Origin: MWDF01 sp964545975
GTDB lineage: Bacteria > Bacillota > DTU025 > MWDF01
Assembly: GCA_964545975.1 (NCBI GenBank)
Contig: CAZJHY010000006.1
Span: forward strand, 10,756-74,755
Length of the DNA stretch: 64,000 nt
Reading direction: 5' to 3'
How positions within the stretch are numbered: the first letter of the stretch is position 1; each line of letters opens with the position of its first letter. Under the pieces are notes generated by a model, which was not told where the DNA came from, did no database searches, and saw only the letters and a program-made list of their open reading frames with translations. Positions 8,160-17,028 of the stretch are shown here, piece after piece. A program made the position numbers and the translations under genes.

Positions 8160-9926
8160 ATGAGGATACCTTTGTTGGGACAGGAGAGGAAGAAGGCAAC
8201 TTATCTGAGCCTGATGTCCAGGTATCTGGCTCAGCAGAGGGGAAGGGTGGGGGTGCTTGGTGCCCTCATTCTCATCGGCATTGCCTTGCAGCTGGTAGGA
8301 CCTCAGATCCTGCGCTTCTTCATCGACTCCGCCCTCTCTGGGAAACCTCTCAGGGTGCTTACATCCGCCTCGGCCATATACATTGCTGTCGCCCTCGCCG
8401 GCCAGCTTACCGGCATCCTTACCACCTATATAAGCGAGAGGGTCGGTTGGACCGCCACAAACGCCTTAAGAGGAGACCTTCTGTCACACTGCCTGAGGCT
8501 GGACATGGCTTTTCACAAGGAGCACCTTCCCGGCGAGATGATAGAGAGAATCGACGGGGATACGACAGCCCTGTCTAACCTATTCACGAAGTTCACCGTG
8601 ACTGTGCTCGCCAACCTCCTTCTTATTGCAGGCATGGTGGTGGTGCTGCTGAGAGAGGACATAAGAGTGGGAGCGGGGATGAGCCTTTTCGCCCTGATGG
8701 CTCTAATAATTCTGCTGAAGGTTCAGGCAATGGCAGTACCACATTGGGTGAAGGTGAGGAAAGCCAGGGCGGAGTTCTACGGGCTTCTCGGCGAACAGGT
8801 GGCAAGCGTGGACGACATCGGGGCAAACGGAGCGGTGCCGTATGCCATGAACCGCTTCCACGGGATGCTTAGGAATATGCTGCCTATGGTGGTCAGGGCG
8901 AACCTCATGTCATACATGATGTGGATCACCACAATAATAGTATTCACGTCAGGGTATGCGCTTACTTGCGGGATAAGCTGGTATCTGTGGTCGCAGGGGA
9001 AGATAACCATAGGTACCGCCTACCTGATCTATACTTATACGAACCTCCTTAACCTGCCGATAGAGCAGGTAAGAGTCCAGCTGGAGGACCTTCAGAAGGC
9101 CAGCGCGAGCATAAAGAGGATAAACGGCCTTCTGGAGCTGAGAAGCGGGATAAGGGATGGAATCGGGCCGAGCCTTCCGGACGGCGCGCTGTCGCTTGAG
9201 GTAAGGGGCCTAAGCTTCGCTTACGAGGCCGAGCAGCACGTACTCGACGATGTAAGCATCCGCCTAGAGCCCGGCCGCGTCTTGGGGGTACTGGGCAGGA
9301 CCGGAGGGGGCAAGACCACCCTTTCAAGGCTTCTTAACCGCTTCTACGACCCTGAAGCAGGGGAGATCATCCTGGGCGGATCAGACCTACGCGACATCAG
9401 GATAGAGGAGCTGAGACGGCGGGTAGCCTATGTGACGCAGGACGTACAGCTGCTTAAGGCCAGCATAAGGGACAATCTTACATTCTTCGACGGCTCGGTG
9501 ACGGACAGAAGGTTATATGAGGCTCTTCAGGATGTAGGCCTAAGCGGCTGGCTAGCTGAGCTTCCCGACGGGCTGGACACAGTGCTCGGAAGCGACGGAG
9601 GGGGCCTATCTGCCGGTCAGGCGCAGCTTCTCGCCCTCGCCAGGGCTTTCTTAAGGTCTCCCGGCTTCGTCATCCTCGATGAGGCATCATCCAGGCTCGA
9701 TCCCATAACCGAAGGCATAATGGAAGGTGCGATGGACCGGCTTCTTTCCGGAAGGACCGCGCTTATCATCGCCCATAGGTTGAAGACCCTGGACAGGGCG
9801 GATGACATCCTGATCCTTGGGCACGGCAGAGTGCTTGAATACGGGGAAAGGGCGGCTCTCGCGGCAGACCCCAATTCCCAGTATGCGAAGCTTCTTAAGG
9901 GCGGAATGGAGGAGATGCTGGTATGA
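8160..9926 (+). CDS. ABC exporter half-transporter, catalytic-site subunit of a heterodimer
   Basis: A fused membrane-plus-ATPase protein of the multidrug/lipid exporter type, forming a heterodimer with the next gene product. Residues about 20-320 are the six-helix exporter domain. The ATPase domain has Walker A GRTGGGKTT near residue 379, Walker B ILDEASSRLD with the catalytic Glu (about 508), and a normal H-loop AHRL, but its signature is the altered LSAGQ (near 483). The start is either ATG 8160, which directly abuts GGGAG, or one of the TTG codons at 8172 and 8175 with better spacing. The end overlaps the next start by four bases. The exported substrate cannot be inferred. Confidence 0.9.
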   Translation: MRIPLLGQERKKATYLSLMSRYLAQQRGRVGVLGALILIGIALQLVGPQILRFFIDSALSGKPLRVLTSASAIYIAVALAGQLTGILTTYISERVGWTATNALRGDLLSHCLRLDMAFHKEHLPGEMIERIDGDTTALSNLFTKFTVTVLANLLLIAGMVVVLLREDIRVGAGMSLFALMALIILLKVQAMAVPHWVKVRKARAEFYGLLGEQVASVDDIGANGAVPYAMNRFHGMLRNMLPMVVRANLMSYMMWITTIIVFTSGYALTCGISWYLWSQGKITIGTAYLIYTYTNLLNLPIEQVRVQLEDLQKASASIKRINGLLELRSGIRDGIGPSLPDGALSLEVRGLSFAYEAEQHVLDDVSIRLEPGRVLGVLGRTGGGKTTLSRLLNRFYDPEAGEIILGGSDLRDIRIEELRRRVAYVTQDVQLLKASIRDNLTFFDGSVTDRRLYEALQDVGLSGWLAELPDGLDTVLGSDGGGLSAGQAQLLALARAFLRSPGFVILDEASSRLDPITEGIMEGAMDRLLSGRTALIIAHRLKTLDRADDILILGHGRVLEYGERAALAADPNSQYAKLLKGGMEEMLV

Positions 9927-11674
9927 AAACCTACCTTCTCATATGGCGCCTAATCCTTAGCCGGCCATGGCTATATGCTGCCAACGCCGTGTCATGGATA
10001 ATCATTCACATATCACCCGTTGTACCAGGCCTCATCATTAGGGAATTCTTCGACATGCTTAGCGGGGAGTCGAGGCTTAATGTCAGCATTTGGGGCCTGA
10101 TGGCTCTATTTGTCGCTACCGCAGCCGCCAGGATAGTGAACATCCTGATAGGCGCCCTGGCGGATACGAACCACAGGTTCCGTATGAGCGCGCTTCTTCG
10201 CAGGAACGTGCTAGAGAGCATGCTAGCTACGCCCAAGTCAGCCAGGGATGTGTCACCGGGTGAGACGGTGAACATCCTCGAAGAGGACGGCAAACAGGTG
10301 GAAGATGCCATCAGCTGGTCCGTGGACACGATGGGGATGACCGGCTTTGCCATAGTTTCGGCGATAATCCTGGTGGGCATAAGCCCGAAGCTCACCCTTC
10401 TGGTGTTCTTCCCGCTTATAGCAGTCATGGTAGTATCACAGGCAGCAAGCGACAGGCTGGAGAAGTACAGGCGCGAAAGCCGTAAAGCAACGGCGCTCTT
10501 CACCGAGGCGATAGGGGAGGCCTTCGGCTCTGTCCAGGCGATAAAAGTCGCCGGAGCGGAGGACAGGGTGACCGCCCATCTGAGAGGGCTCGGAGATAAG
10601 CGGCGGGATGCGATGTTAAAGGACAAGCTTCTGTCGCAGGTCCTTGATTCCGTATTTGAAAACGCCTCGAAGGTGGGAATAGGGATAATACTGCTCATTG
10701 CGGCGGGCATGATCCAAAGCGGGGAGCTATCCGTAGGGGACTTCGCCCTTTTTGTGTACTATATAGAGTTCGTGACCGATTTTGCGGCATTCATAGGTTA
10801 TTTCACCGTTCACTATAAACAGGCAGGTGTGGCTCTGGGCCGACTGGGCGGGCTTATGTTTAAGCCGGAAGAGCTTGTCAAGCATGGCCTGCTATACTTG
10901 TCAGGCGATCCTCCGGAAGTAACCGATGAAGACATAAGCGACGATGAGAGGCTCGTTAACCTCAAGGTATCGGGCCTCACAGCCAGATATCCCGATTCGG
11001 AGAACGGCATAAAAGATGCGTCTTTCGAGCTGGACAGAGGCGCCTTCACAGTAATTGCCGGAAGGATTGGCTCAGGCAAGACGACGCTGGTAAGGGCCCT
11101 GCTCGGCTTCATTCCTGCAGAAAGCGGCAGCGTCTACTGGAACGGACATAAGGTAGAGGACCTTCGCTCTTTCTTCTCTCCTCCCAGAAGCGCATATGCG
11201 CCGCAAGTGCCGCACCTGTTCAGCGACACGCTTAGGGACAACATAATGCTGGGGATAAGGGAAGGTGACGCAGATCTCATGGGGGCGGTCAGGGCAGCCG
11301 CCCTGGAGGAGGACCTTCAGGACCTTGAGAAGGGGCTGGACACGGTTGTGGGCCCCAAGGGGGCGAAGCTGTCAGGAGGGCAGCAGCAGCGCGTGGCGGT
11401 GGCAAGGATGCTGGTGCGAAGGGCTGAGCTGATGATCTTCGATGACGTCTCGAGCGCGCTTGATGTGGAGACGGAAAGGCAGCTTTGGGTGGCCCTCGCC
11501 AATAAGCCGCAGTTTACGTTCCTCGTCATCAGCAACCGGAAGGGCGTGATATTGGGTGCCGACAAGGTGCTGGTGATGGAAGGCGGCAGGATCATCGCGC
11601 AAGGAGACCCAAGCTCGTTATCTGAGACGAGCGCCGAGCTTCGCGCGATACTTGAGGAGGCGAAAGGGGCATAG
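9923..11674 (+). CDS. ABC exporter half-transporter, degenerate-site subunit of a heterodimer
   Basis: Partner of the preceding half-transporter. The membrane domain fills roughly residues 15-310. The ATPase domain has Walker A GRIGSGKTT near residue 379 and a canonical signature LSGGQQQRV near 482, but the residue after the Walker B Asp is Asp instead of catalytic Glu (IFDDVSSALD, about 507) and the H-loop His is replaced by Asn (VISNRK, about 538). Combined with the altered signature of its partner this gives one intact and one degenerate nucleotide site, as known for heterodimeric exporters such as TM287/288 and BmrCD. It starts in a four-base ATGA overlap and converges on the acetyltransferase gene, six bases away. 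Confidence 0.9.
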   Translation: MKTYLLIWRLILSRPWLYAANAVSWIIIHISPVVPGLIIREFFDMLSGESRLNVSIWGLMALFVATAAARIVNILIGALADTNHRFRMSALLRRNVLESMLATPKSARDVSPGETVNILEEDGKQVEDAISWSVDTMGMTGFAIVSAIILVGISPKLTLLVFFPLIAVMVVSQAASDRLEKYRRESRKATALFTEAIGEAFGSVQAIKVAGAEDRVTAHLRGLGDKRRDAMLKDKLLSQVLDSVFENASKVGIGIILLIAAGMIQSGELSVGDFALFVYYIEFVTDFAAFIGYFTVHYKQAGVALGRLGGLMFKPEELVKHGLLYLSGDPPEVTDEDISDDERLVNLKVSGLTARYPDSENGIKDASFELDRGAFTVIAGRIGSGKTTLVRALLGFIPAESGSVYWNGHKVEDLRSFFSPPRSAYAPQVPHLFSDTLRDNIMLGIREGDADLMGAVRAAALEEDLQDLEKGLDTVVGPKGAKLSGGQQQRVAVARMLVRRAELMIFDDVSSALDVETERQLWVALANKPQFTFLVISNRKGVILGADKVLVMEGGRIIAQGDPSSLSETSAELRAILEEAKGA

Positions 11675-11680
11675 TGCCAA

Positions 11681-12139
11681 TCAACCGATACTCTCGGTAG
11701 GCAGAGCCGGATCATCGAGCCTGTAGATTATCTCGTCCTCGAACTCCCTCTCATCCTTGATGAATCCCAGGCTTTGATATAGCTTCCGCGCCCATTCGTT
11801 CTTCGGGTCGAAGCTTATGAATATCGGTTTCGGTCCGTACTTATCCCGCAGAAGGGAGATAAGCTGCTCCGTAGCTGTGCGGCCTCGCCCTCCGGACTGG
11901 TAGTCGGCGGCAATCATGAGCCTTAGGATCCATACTTCCCCCTTGGGGCTTATAGAATACATGCAGAAACCTACTGGAATCTCATCATCATATATTCCGA
12001 GGGGGAAGTTGCCCTCCACGTAATGGGCGCGAGCCATCGAGTCCCCGTTGCTGGCCACGAAAGGCGCCTGCCAATCCTTGACCTTTAGCTTCGTCAGCTC
12101 TCTCCAGTTGTTGGCATCGACTTCCCTCAAGCTGATCAT
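11681..12139 (-). CDS. GNAT acetyltransferase, polyamine (BltD/PaiA-like) type
   Basis: A small N-acetyltransferase using acetyl-CoA. The N terminus (MISLREVDANNWRELTKLKV, then FVASNGDSMARAHY and PLGIYDDEIPVGFCMY) closely follows the pattern of the Bacillus spermine/spermidine and diamine acetyltransferases BltD and PaiA. The acetyl-CoA loop is YQSGGRGRTATEQLI, the Q/RxxGxG/A region with R-G-R-T. I start it at the ATG on the complement of 12137-12139 because AGGAGG lies seven bases ahead; a longer frame begins 13 codons upstream without a site. In Bacillus bltD is cotranscribed with a drug exporter; here the gene converges on an ABC exporter instead. Likely role is acetylating polyamines, by homology only. 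Confidence 0.85.
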   Translation of the reverse strand: MISLREVDANNWRELTKLKVKDWQAPFVASNGDSMARAHYVEGNFPLGIYDDEIPVGFCMYSISPKGEVWILRLMIAADYQSGGRGRTATEQLISLLRDKYGPKPIFISFDPKNEWARKLYQSLGFIKDEREFEDEIIYRLDDPALPTESIG

Positions 12140-12304
12140 CTGTCGCCCTCCTAGCTTAGGCAGAAATATGTTTGTCAACTACAGGATAGCACCGCATGGC
12201 GTTTCGTGCCCTGTGTTGCGGCAGATATCTCTTTTGTCTCAGCTGGTCAGACAAGGTAGGCAAGGACGCAAAGACCCATTGCTTAAGCGCACCAGATATT
12301 GCAA

Positions 12305-12330
12305 TATACCCAACGGGGGTATAGTATAAA
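12305..12330 (+). promoter_or_regulatory. CsoR operator and promoter of the copper operon
   Basis: TATACCC at 12305-12311 and GGGGGTATA at 12315-12323 form the GC-centred pseudo-palindrome typical of CsoR sites such as that before Bacillus copZA. TTGCAA at 12299-12304 and TAGTAT at 12322-12327 form a weak promoter with 17-base spacing, so bound CsoR would cover the promoter. Copper binding should release it. Confidence 0.8.
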
Positions 12331-12346
12331 TATGGAGGTGGAGACG

Positions 12347-12673
12347 ATGCACGAAGATGTAGAGCTTGAAAGATTGGATCATCCCTCATGCTGCGAGAGG
12401 ACTACGGAAAGAAACAATGCTCTAAAAGGAAGCCTAGTCTCTAGGCTCAACAGGATAGAAGGACAGATAAGGGGCATAAAGGGCATGGTGGAATCCGACG
12501 TCTATTGCGATGATGTCCTGATACAGATATCTGCAGCGCAGGCTGCCCTGAACGCAGTCAGCAAGATTGTCCTGAAAGACCATGTGAAGGGCTGCGTAGT
12601 AAGCAAGATAGCCAATGGGGACAAGGAGATAGCAGACGAGCTCATCGTGACGATTGGCCGCCTGTACAAGTAA
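12347..12673 (+). CDS. csoR: Copper-sensing repressor CsoR
   Basis: Tetrameric all-helical repressor that binds Cu(I) and leaves its operator when copper rises. The 108-residue protein has the CsoR/RcnR core GSLVSRLNRIEGQIRGIKGMV and the Cu(I) ligand set Cys54, His79 and Cys83 (DVYCDD and KDHVKGCV), the arrangement that separates CsoR from formaldehyde and nickel sensors. The start is set by GGAGGTGGAGACG immediately ahead of ATG 12347; an in-frame upstream start would lie inside the operator. An extra Cys pair at residues 15-16 (HPSCCE) is present in the N-terminal arm. It is the first gene of the copper operon and is followed 61 bases later by copA, so it should regulate itself. Confidence 0.95.
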   Translation: MHEDVELERLDHPSCCERTTERNNALKGSLVSRLNRIEGQIRGIKGMVESDVYCDDVLIQISAAQAALNAVSKIVLKDHVKGCVVSKIANGDKEIADELIVTIGRLYK

Positions 12674-12734
12674 CTGGAGGCATTGGACACATACTGAGGA
12701 AGAGCTTGCAAGGATCGGAAGGAAGGACAGCCAG

Positions 12735-15200
12735 ATGGAGAAGGAGAACCTGAAAATCGGAGGCATGACCTGCGCAGCATGCGCAGTGAGAATAGAAAAG
12801 GCCGTAGGCAGGCAGGAGGGCGTGAAAAGCGCCTCTGTCAACTTCGCAACCGAAAGCCTAATGGTGGAATACGATGGCGATACCACTGATAAGGAGAAGG
12901 TCAGGCTAGCGGTCAAGGAAGCAGGATACGAGGTGCTCGAGGAGGCTGAGGAGCGGGAAGTGACGATACCCATCGAAGGCATGACGTGCGCCGCCTGCTC
13001 GCAGAGGGTAGAGAAGGCGCTCTTAAGACTTGATGGGGTCAGCAAGGCTTCGGTGAACCTTGCCACTGAGAAGGCCACCATCTTGTACGACCCGAAGGCG
13101 ACCAAGCTGTCCGCTATCAAGCAGAGCATAGAAAAGGCCGGATATACGCCTCTTAACATCGAAAAAAAGGAGGAGGCGGACGCAGACCGGCTTAGAAAGG
13201 AGCTTGAGATAAAGACGCTTTGGAGCAAGTTCATACTTGCGGCAGTGTTCGGTTTCTCTCTTCTTTACCTCGCGATGGGCTCTATGGTCTGGTGGCTCCC
13301 CTTCCCGATACCAGCTTTCCTGGATCCCATGCGCTATCCCCTTACGTTTGCGCTTGTGCAGCTTACCTTGACCATACCGATAATCGTTGCAGGAAACAGA
13401 TTCTACTCAGTGGGTTTCAGGGCTCTGATCAAGCGCAGCCCTAATATGGATTCCCTGATCGCCATGGGAACTTCGGCCGCAGTGGTCTTCAGCCTTTACT
13501 CGACATACAGGATAATGACAGGACATTTCGAGGCGGTAGAGGGCTTGTACTTCGAGACCGCCGGAGTAATAATCGCTCTCATCCTCTTGGGCAAATATCT
13601 TGAATCCGTGTCAAAGGGGAAGACTTCTGAGGCGATAAAGAAACTCATGGGTTTGGCCCCCAAGACCGCGGTGGTAATACACGACGGCGCAGAGGTAGTC
13701 ATGCCTATCGAGGAAGTCGAGATTGGCGACGTGATACTTGTTAAGCCCGGCGAGAAGATGCCAGTTGACGGAATCGTCACGGAAGGGTTCACTGCCGTTG
13801 ACGAATCGATGCTTACAGGCGAAAGCATGCCGGTAGACAAGAAGTCGGGAGACCTGGTCTTTGCCGCAAGCATCAACAAGAACGGCCTGATACGCTTCAA
13901 AGCAACTAAGGTAGGCAAGGAGACTGCGCTTGCGCAGATAATTAAGCTCGTTGAGGATGCCCAAGGCTCTAAGGCTCCCATAGCCAAGATGGCCGATATC
14001 GTATCCGGCTACTTCGTCCCCGCAGTGACGTTAATCGCGATAATCGCCTTCATCTCATGGATGATAGGAGGAAAATCGCTTGAGTTCTCGCTTACGATAT
14101 TCATCTCCGTGCTAGTAATCGCCTGCCCCTGCGCTCTGGGCCTTGCCACGCCGACTGCGATTATGGTGGGCACGGGAAAGGGCGCCGAGTATGGAATCCT
14201 CATCAAGAGCGGTGAAGCCCTTGAGATAACCCATAAGGTGAACACGGTGGTGTTCGACAAGACCGGCACCATCACAAAGGGGAAGCCTGAGGTAACCGAT
14301 GTATTGCCTGCTGCAGGAGTTGAAGCTGATAAGCTGCTTGCCTTGGCAGCGTCCGCTGAGAAGGGCTCGGAGCATCCCTTGGGAGAATCAATAGTTAGGA
14401 AGGCGGAAGCCGACGGACTTAAGCTGACCGAGCCTCAAGGCTTCGAGGCCATCCCTGGATTCGGCATTGCTGTAAGAATCGAAGGAAACGAAGTCTTGAT
14501 AGGAAACAGGAAGCTCATGGTCGAAAAGGGGGTAGCCCTGGGCGCATTACAGCAGAAGTCAGATGAGCTGGCCGAAGAGGGTAAAACCCCCATGTATGTA
14601 TCAGTCGACGGGTCAATAGCCGGAATAATAGCAGTGGCCGATGTGGTCAAGGATAACAGCGAAAGGGCGATAAGGAAGCTTCAGGAAATGGGCATCGAGA
14701 CTGTCATGATCACCGGCGACAACGCAAGGACGGCGGCTTCAATCGCTTCCAAGGTCGGAGTAACTAGGGTGCTTTCGGAAGTCCTGCCACAGGACAAGGC
14801 CGAGATGGTCAGGAAGCTGCAGGCGGAAGGCAAGGTCGTCGCCATGGTAGGAGACGGCATTAACGATGCTCCTGCCCTCGCCCAGGCTGAAGTCGGAATC
14901 GCAATAGGCTCGGGCACTGATGTCGCAATGGAGTCGGCTGATATCGTTCTCATGAGAAACGACCTCATGGGCGTGCCGTCGGCGATTAAGCTAAGCAAAG
15001 CCACCATAAGCAACATCAAGCAGAACCTGTTCTGGGCCTTCGGGTACAACACAGCTGGCATACCCCTTGCCGCAGGGCTGTTCTATCTGTTCGGAGGACC
15101 CCTCCTTAACCCGATGTTCGCCGCCGCGGCAATGTCGATGAGCTCGGTGTCCGTACTTACGAACGCGCTGAGGCTGAAGGGGTTCAGGGCCTATGAATAG
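12735..15200 (+). CDS. copA: Cu(I)-exporting P1B-type ATPase CopA
   Basis: Pumps cytoplasmic Cu(I) across the inner membrane at the cost of ATP. Two heavy-metal-associated domains open the protein, each with GMTCAAC (first Cys pair at residues 13 and 16). They are followed by the actuator TGES loop, the transmembrane CPC metal site in VIACPCALGLATP, the phosphorylation motif DKTGT, the HP motif in GSEHPLGES and the hinge MVGDGINDAPALA. The C-terminal helices carry NxxxxxxxxYN-like and MSxSS-like residues (AFGYNTAGI, MSMSSVSV) expected for Cu(I). The start at ATG 12735 follows GGAAGGAAGGA; the frame continues upstream to 12654 inside csoR without a good site. 821 residues is a normal length. 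Confidence 0.96.
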   Translation: MEKENLKIGGMTCAACAVRIEKAVGRQEGVKSASVNFATESLMVEYDGDTTDKEKVRLAVKEAGYEVLEEAEEREVTIPIEGMTCAACSQRVEKALLRLDGVSKASVNLATEKATILYDPKATKLSAIKQSIEKAGYTPLNIEKKEEADADRLRKELEIKTLWSKFILAAVFGFSLLYLAMGSMVWWLPFPIPAFLDPMRYPLTFALVQLTLTIPIIVAGNRFYSVGFRALIKRSPNMDSLIAMGTSAAVVFSLYSTYRIMTGHFEAVEGLYFETAGVIIALILLGKYLESVSKGKTSEAIKKLMGLAPKTAVVIHDGAEVVMPIEEVEIGDVILVKPGEKMPVDGIVTEGFTAVDESMLTGESMPVDKKSGDLVFAASINKNGLIRFKATKVGKETALAQIIKLVEDAQGSKAPIAKMADIVSGYFVPAVTLIAIIAFISWMIGGKSLEFSLTIFISVLVIACPCALGLATPTAIMVGTGKGAEYGILIKSGEALEITHKVNTVVFDKTGTITKGKPEVTDVLPAAGVEADKLLALAASAEKGSEHPLGESIVRKAEADGLKLTEPQGFEAIPGFGIAVRIEGNEVLIGNRKLMVEKGVALGALQQKSDELAEEGKTPMYVSVDGSIAGIIAVADVVKDNSERAIRKLQEMGIETVMITGDNARTAASIASKVGVTRVLSEVLPQDKAEMVRKLQAEGKVVAMVGDGINDAPALAQAEVGIAIGSGTDVAMESADIVLMRNDLMGVPSAIKLSKATISNIKQNLFWAFGYNTAGIPLAAGLFYLFGGPLLNPMFAAAAMSMSSVSVLTNALRLKGFRAYE

Positions 15201-15231
15201 ATCAATGGATAGAGACGGAAGGGCTGGTCAC

Positions 15232-15921
15232 ATGAATACGAAACGCACATTCATCATAATAGGCTTGGCGGCGGCACTGGCTGTAGTTGCGCTATCGGTC
15301 TTAACGATCACAGGTCCGATGGACATAATCGGAAGATGGTCCGTCCCGGCTTTCGAGGCGGCATTGAAAGCGATGCAAGATAATGTAGTAGAAGAACCGC
15401 TATACGGAGGCTGGGCCATCAATGCCTCGGATTCTTCTGTGAAGTTCATCTTCAGGTCGACAACCGCCGTCAAGGAAGGCTACGACCTTACCTTTGTAAT
15501 AGATGCGGCACCTTTCATTGCGGCAGGGGCTGATATGGAGGAAATCCCCGGTGCATCCGCCACCGACAGGAAGATATATCTCGGGACAGATCTGAAAGAT
15601 AACGGAACCGGCGTGATGGCCTCGGGGCCGGCAGAGGCATATGAGGCGATACTCCGAAGCAACAGGACTGGGATAAAATACCATGCCGAGATGGAGCATT
15701 TCGGCATCAGCCTTGGTGGAGGCAACATGTTCGAATGGGCTAAGGACCTTGTTTCAAACGAAAAGGATATCGTGTTCGTGCTGAACCCAGAGCCTTTCAG
15801 GGAAGCAGGTACCGAGTTAAGCTCCATCGAAGGTTGGACTCTTGCGAAAATTGCTGTAATGGACGAGAAGGGCAGGATGCTGTCCGTGGAGAGATTGGTA
15901 AAGGCGATAGACTTGATTTAG
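15232..15921 (+). CDS. Membrane-anchored protein of unknown function in the copper operon
   Basis: I do not recognise this protein. It begins with an uncleaved-looking hydrophobic anchor (residues 5-25) after MNTKR and continues as a soluble extracytosolic part of about 200 residues. That part contains an internal duplication: DLTFVIDAAPFIAAGADMEEI near the middle and DIVFVLNPEPFREAGTELSSI near the C terminus share the pattern D-hydrophobic-FV-x-x-x-x-PF-x-x-AG-x-x-x-x-I-x-G. It lacks Cys and has few His or Met, so it does not look like a copper-storage protein. GGAAGGG eight bases ahead supports ATG 15232; an ATG at 15193 overlapping copA would add 13 hydrophilic residues. Location between copA and copZ suggests a link to copper export or envelope stress. 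Confidence 0.75.
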   Translation: MNTKRTFIIIGLAAALAVVALSVLTITGPMDIIGRWSVPAFEAALKAMQDNVVEEPLYGGWAINASDSSVKFIFRSTTAVKEGYDLTFVIDAAPFIAAGADMEEIPGASATDRKIYLGTDLKDNGTGVMASGPAEAYEAILRSNRTGIKYHAEMEHFGISLGGGNMFEWAKDLVSNEKDIVFVLNPEPFREAGTELSSIEGWTLAKIAVMDEKGRMLSVERLVKAIDLI

Positions 15922-15943
15922 AGCATTATAGGAGGGAATAAAA

Positions 15944-16150
15944 ATGGAGAGAGTCGTTTTGGATGTCAAGGGCATGTCGTGCATGCATTGCGTAAGCGCA
16001 GTGAAAAGGGCCTTGGGCTCGATAGACGGGGTGAAGCAGACAGACGTGGTGCTTGCCACTGGCAAGGTCATGGTGGAATACGATCCGACAAAGGTGTCCG
16101 CCGAGAACATGAAGAAAGTAATTTCAGAGGCGGGGTACACAGTAGCATAG
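15944..16150 (+). CDS. copZ: Copper chaperone CopZ (HMA domain protein)
   Basis: A free 68-residue heavy-metal-associated domain that carries Cu(I) in the cytoplasm and hands it to CopA and CsoR. The metal site is GMSCMHC, with Cys13 and Cys16, and the ferredoxin-like beta-alpha-beta pattern ends in the usual ISEAGYTV. The His between the two Cys residues (MHC) is common in CopZ and Atx1-like chaperones. A ribosome site, AGGAGGG, precedes ATG 15944. It is the last gene of the operon, 22 bases after the unknown anchored protein, and is followed by a very strong hairpin. Confidence 0.93.
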   Translation: MERVVLDVKGMSCMHCVSAVKRALGSIDGVKQTDVVLATGKVMVEYDPTKVSAENMKKVISEAGYTVA

Positions 16151-16177
16151 CTGAAGCAATAATCAACAAGCCGGAAG

Positions 16178-16215
16178 GTGCTAAGCCGGGAGGTGAGCCT
16201 CCCGGCTTAGCACTT
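16178..16215 (+). terminator. Very strong hairpin ending the copper operon
   Basis: GTGCTAAGCCGGGAGG (16178-16193) and CCTCCCGGCTTAGCAC (16198-16213) pair perfectly over 16 bases around TGAG. Only two T residues follow, but stem strength and position between convergent genes make it a likely two-way terminator. Confidence 0.8.
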
Positions 16216-16244
16216 AAAGCAGCGGTTTTCCTCATCGGATCCTG

Positions 16245-16943
16245 CTAAATCGGGCAACTTCCATCCCTGAACTCGCTCCCGGTTCCTTCACTAAGAGGTA
16301 GGGCAGCCGGAGTCATGTTGCTGCTGTCAGCTTCGATCCTAACGCTCTTGTAGATTATCTGGTCGTTGTCAATGTCACCGGAATTCAGCGTAAGGTAGAA
16401 TGTGGCAGATTCGTATCTAGTGTTCAACCATTCAGCAAGCAGCGTACCGTTCAGCCTTGCCTCAAAGGCGTCTCCGGTCTTAACTATGGTGTAAGTATTG
16501 ATAGTGCCGTTCACCATGCCTGGTATCTCAGTGCTTGAGGTCGCCATGATATCGACTGAAGTCGTAGGCCCGTCTGTCCATATCTCCCAGAACGGATCTA
16601 TGACACCACCATGCCGGTAGAAGAAGGATATTATACTACCAGTAAATGGGTAGTTGGGTTCGCTACCAAGCCAGATAGATCCAAACACCCTTTTTTGACT
16701 GTCAGTATCAAGCAGGAACCTTACTGTAATGCTGAAGTCTCCCGTTAGAATCATTGGAGCGGTTACATTGTTACTGTCGTCTAATAACAGGCCAACTCCA
16801 GGGATGATCTCATAGTTGGATTTCAGGAGCCAATTATCAATATTACTGACTCTTGTGAAATCTACGGACCAGGTCTTCGTACAACCCTGCATTCCCATCA
16901 TCACTAAAAGGATTACGGCAATCAATAGCAATCTGGTCTTCAT
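16245..16943 (-). CDS. Lipoprotein of unknown function, jelly-roll-like (paralogue of 23438-24115)
   Basis: The first 20 residues are a lipoprotein signal ending in MQGC, so Cys21 should be lipidated. The rest (about 210 residues) is rich in beta strand and in Thr, Asn and Asp. GDFSITVRFLL and, further on, TYTIVKTGDAFEARLNGTLL are patterns seen in concanavalin-like (LamG) sandwiches. The same marks, GCxK after the lipobox, GDFxxxxxF, IxKTGD and a C-terminal K-x-V-x-IE strand, occur in the lipoprotein at 23438-24115, so the two are paralogues. The ribosome site GGGAGG fixes the start. The gene converges on the copper operon terminator. Possible roles are glycan or surface binding; this is only a fold guess. 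Confidence 0.75.
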   Translation of the reverse strand: MKTRLLLIAVILLVMMGMQGCTKTWSVDFTRVSNIDNWLLKSNYEIIPGVGLLLDDSNNVTAPMILTGDFSITVRFLLDTDSQKRVFGSIWLGSEPNYPFTGSIISFFYRHGGVIDPFWEIWTDGPTTSVDIMATSSTEIPGMVNGTINTYTIVKTGDAFEARLNGTLLAEWLNTRYESATFYLTLNSGDIDNDQIIYKSVRIEADSSNMTPAALPLSEGTGSEFRDGSCPI

Positions 16944-17028
16944 TCAATCGCCTCCCTAATAGGCATTTCGACGAAATTGAGCTGAATCCTTGCAAGAAAG
17001 CCTATATTTAGAGGCGTTACCTGCGCGC

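Noticed and set aside
12240..12300. GGACGCAAAGACCC before csoR, reminiscent of a cyclic-di-GMP riboswitch core
   Set aside because: The conserved partner segments and tetraloop receptor are missing, and a CsoR operator already explains control of the operon.
12434..13234. 266-codon antisense frame across csoR and the copA start
   Set aside because: It crosses two well-supported genes and has a low-complexity Ser-rich translation.
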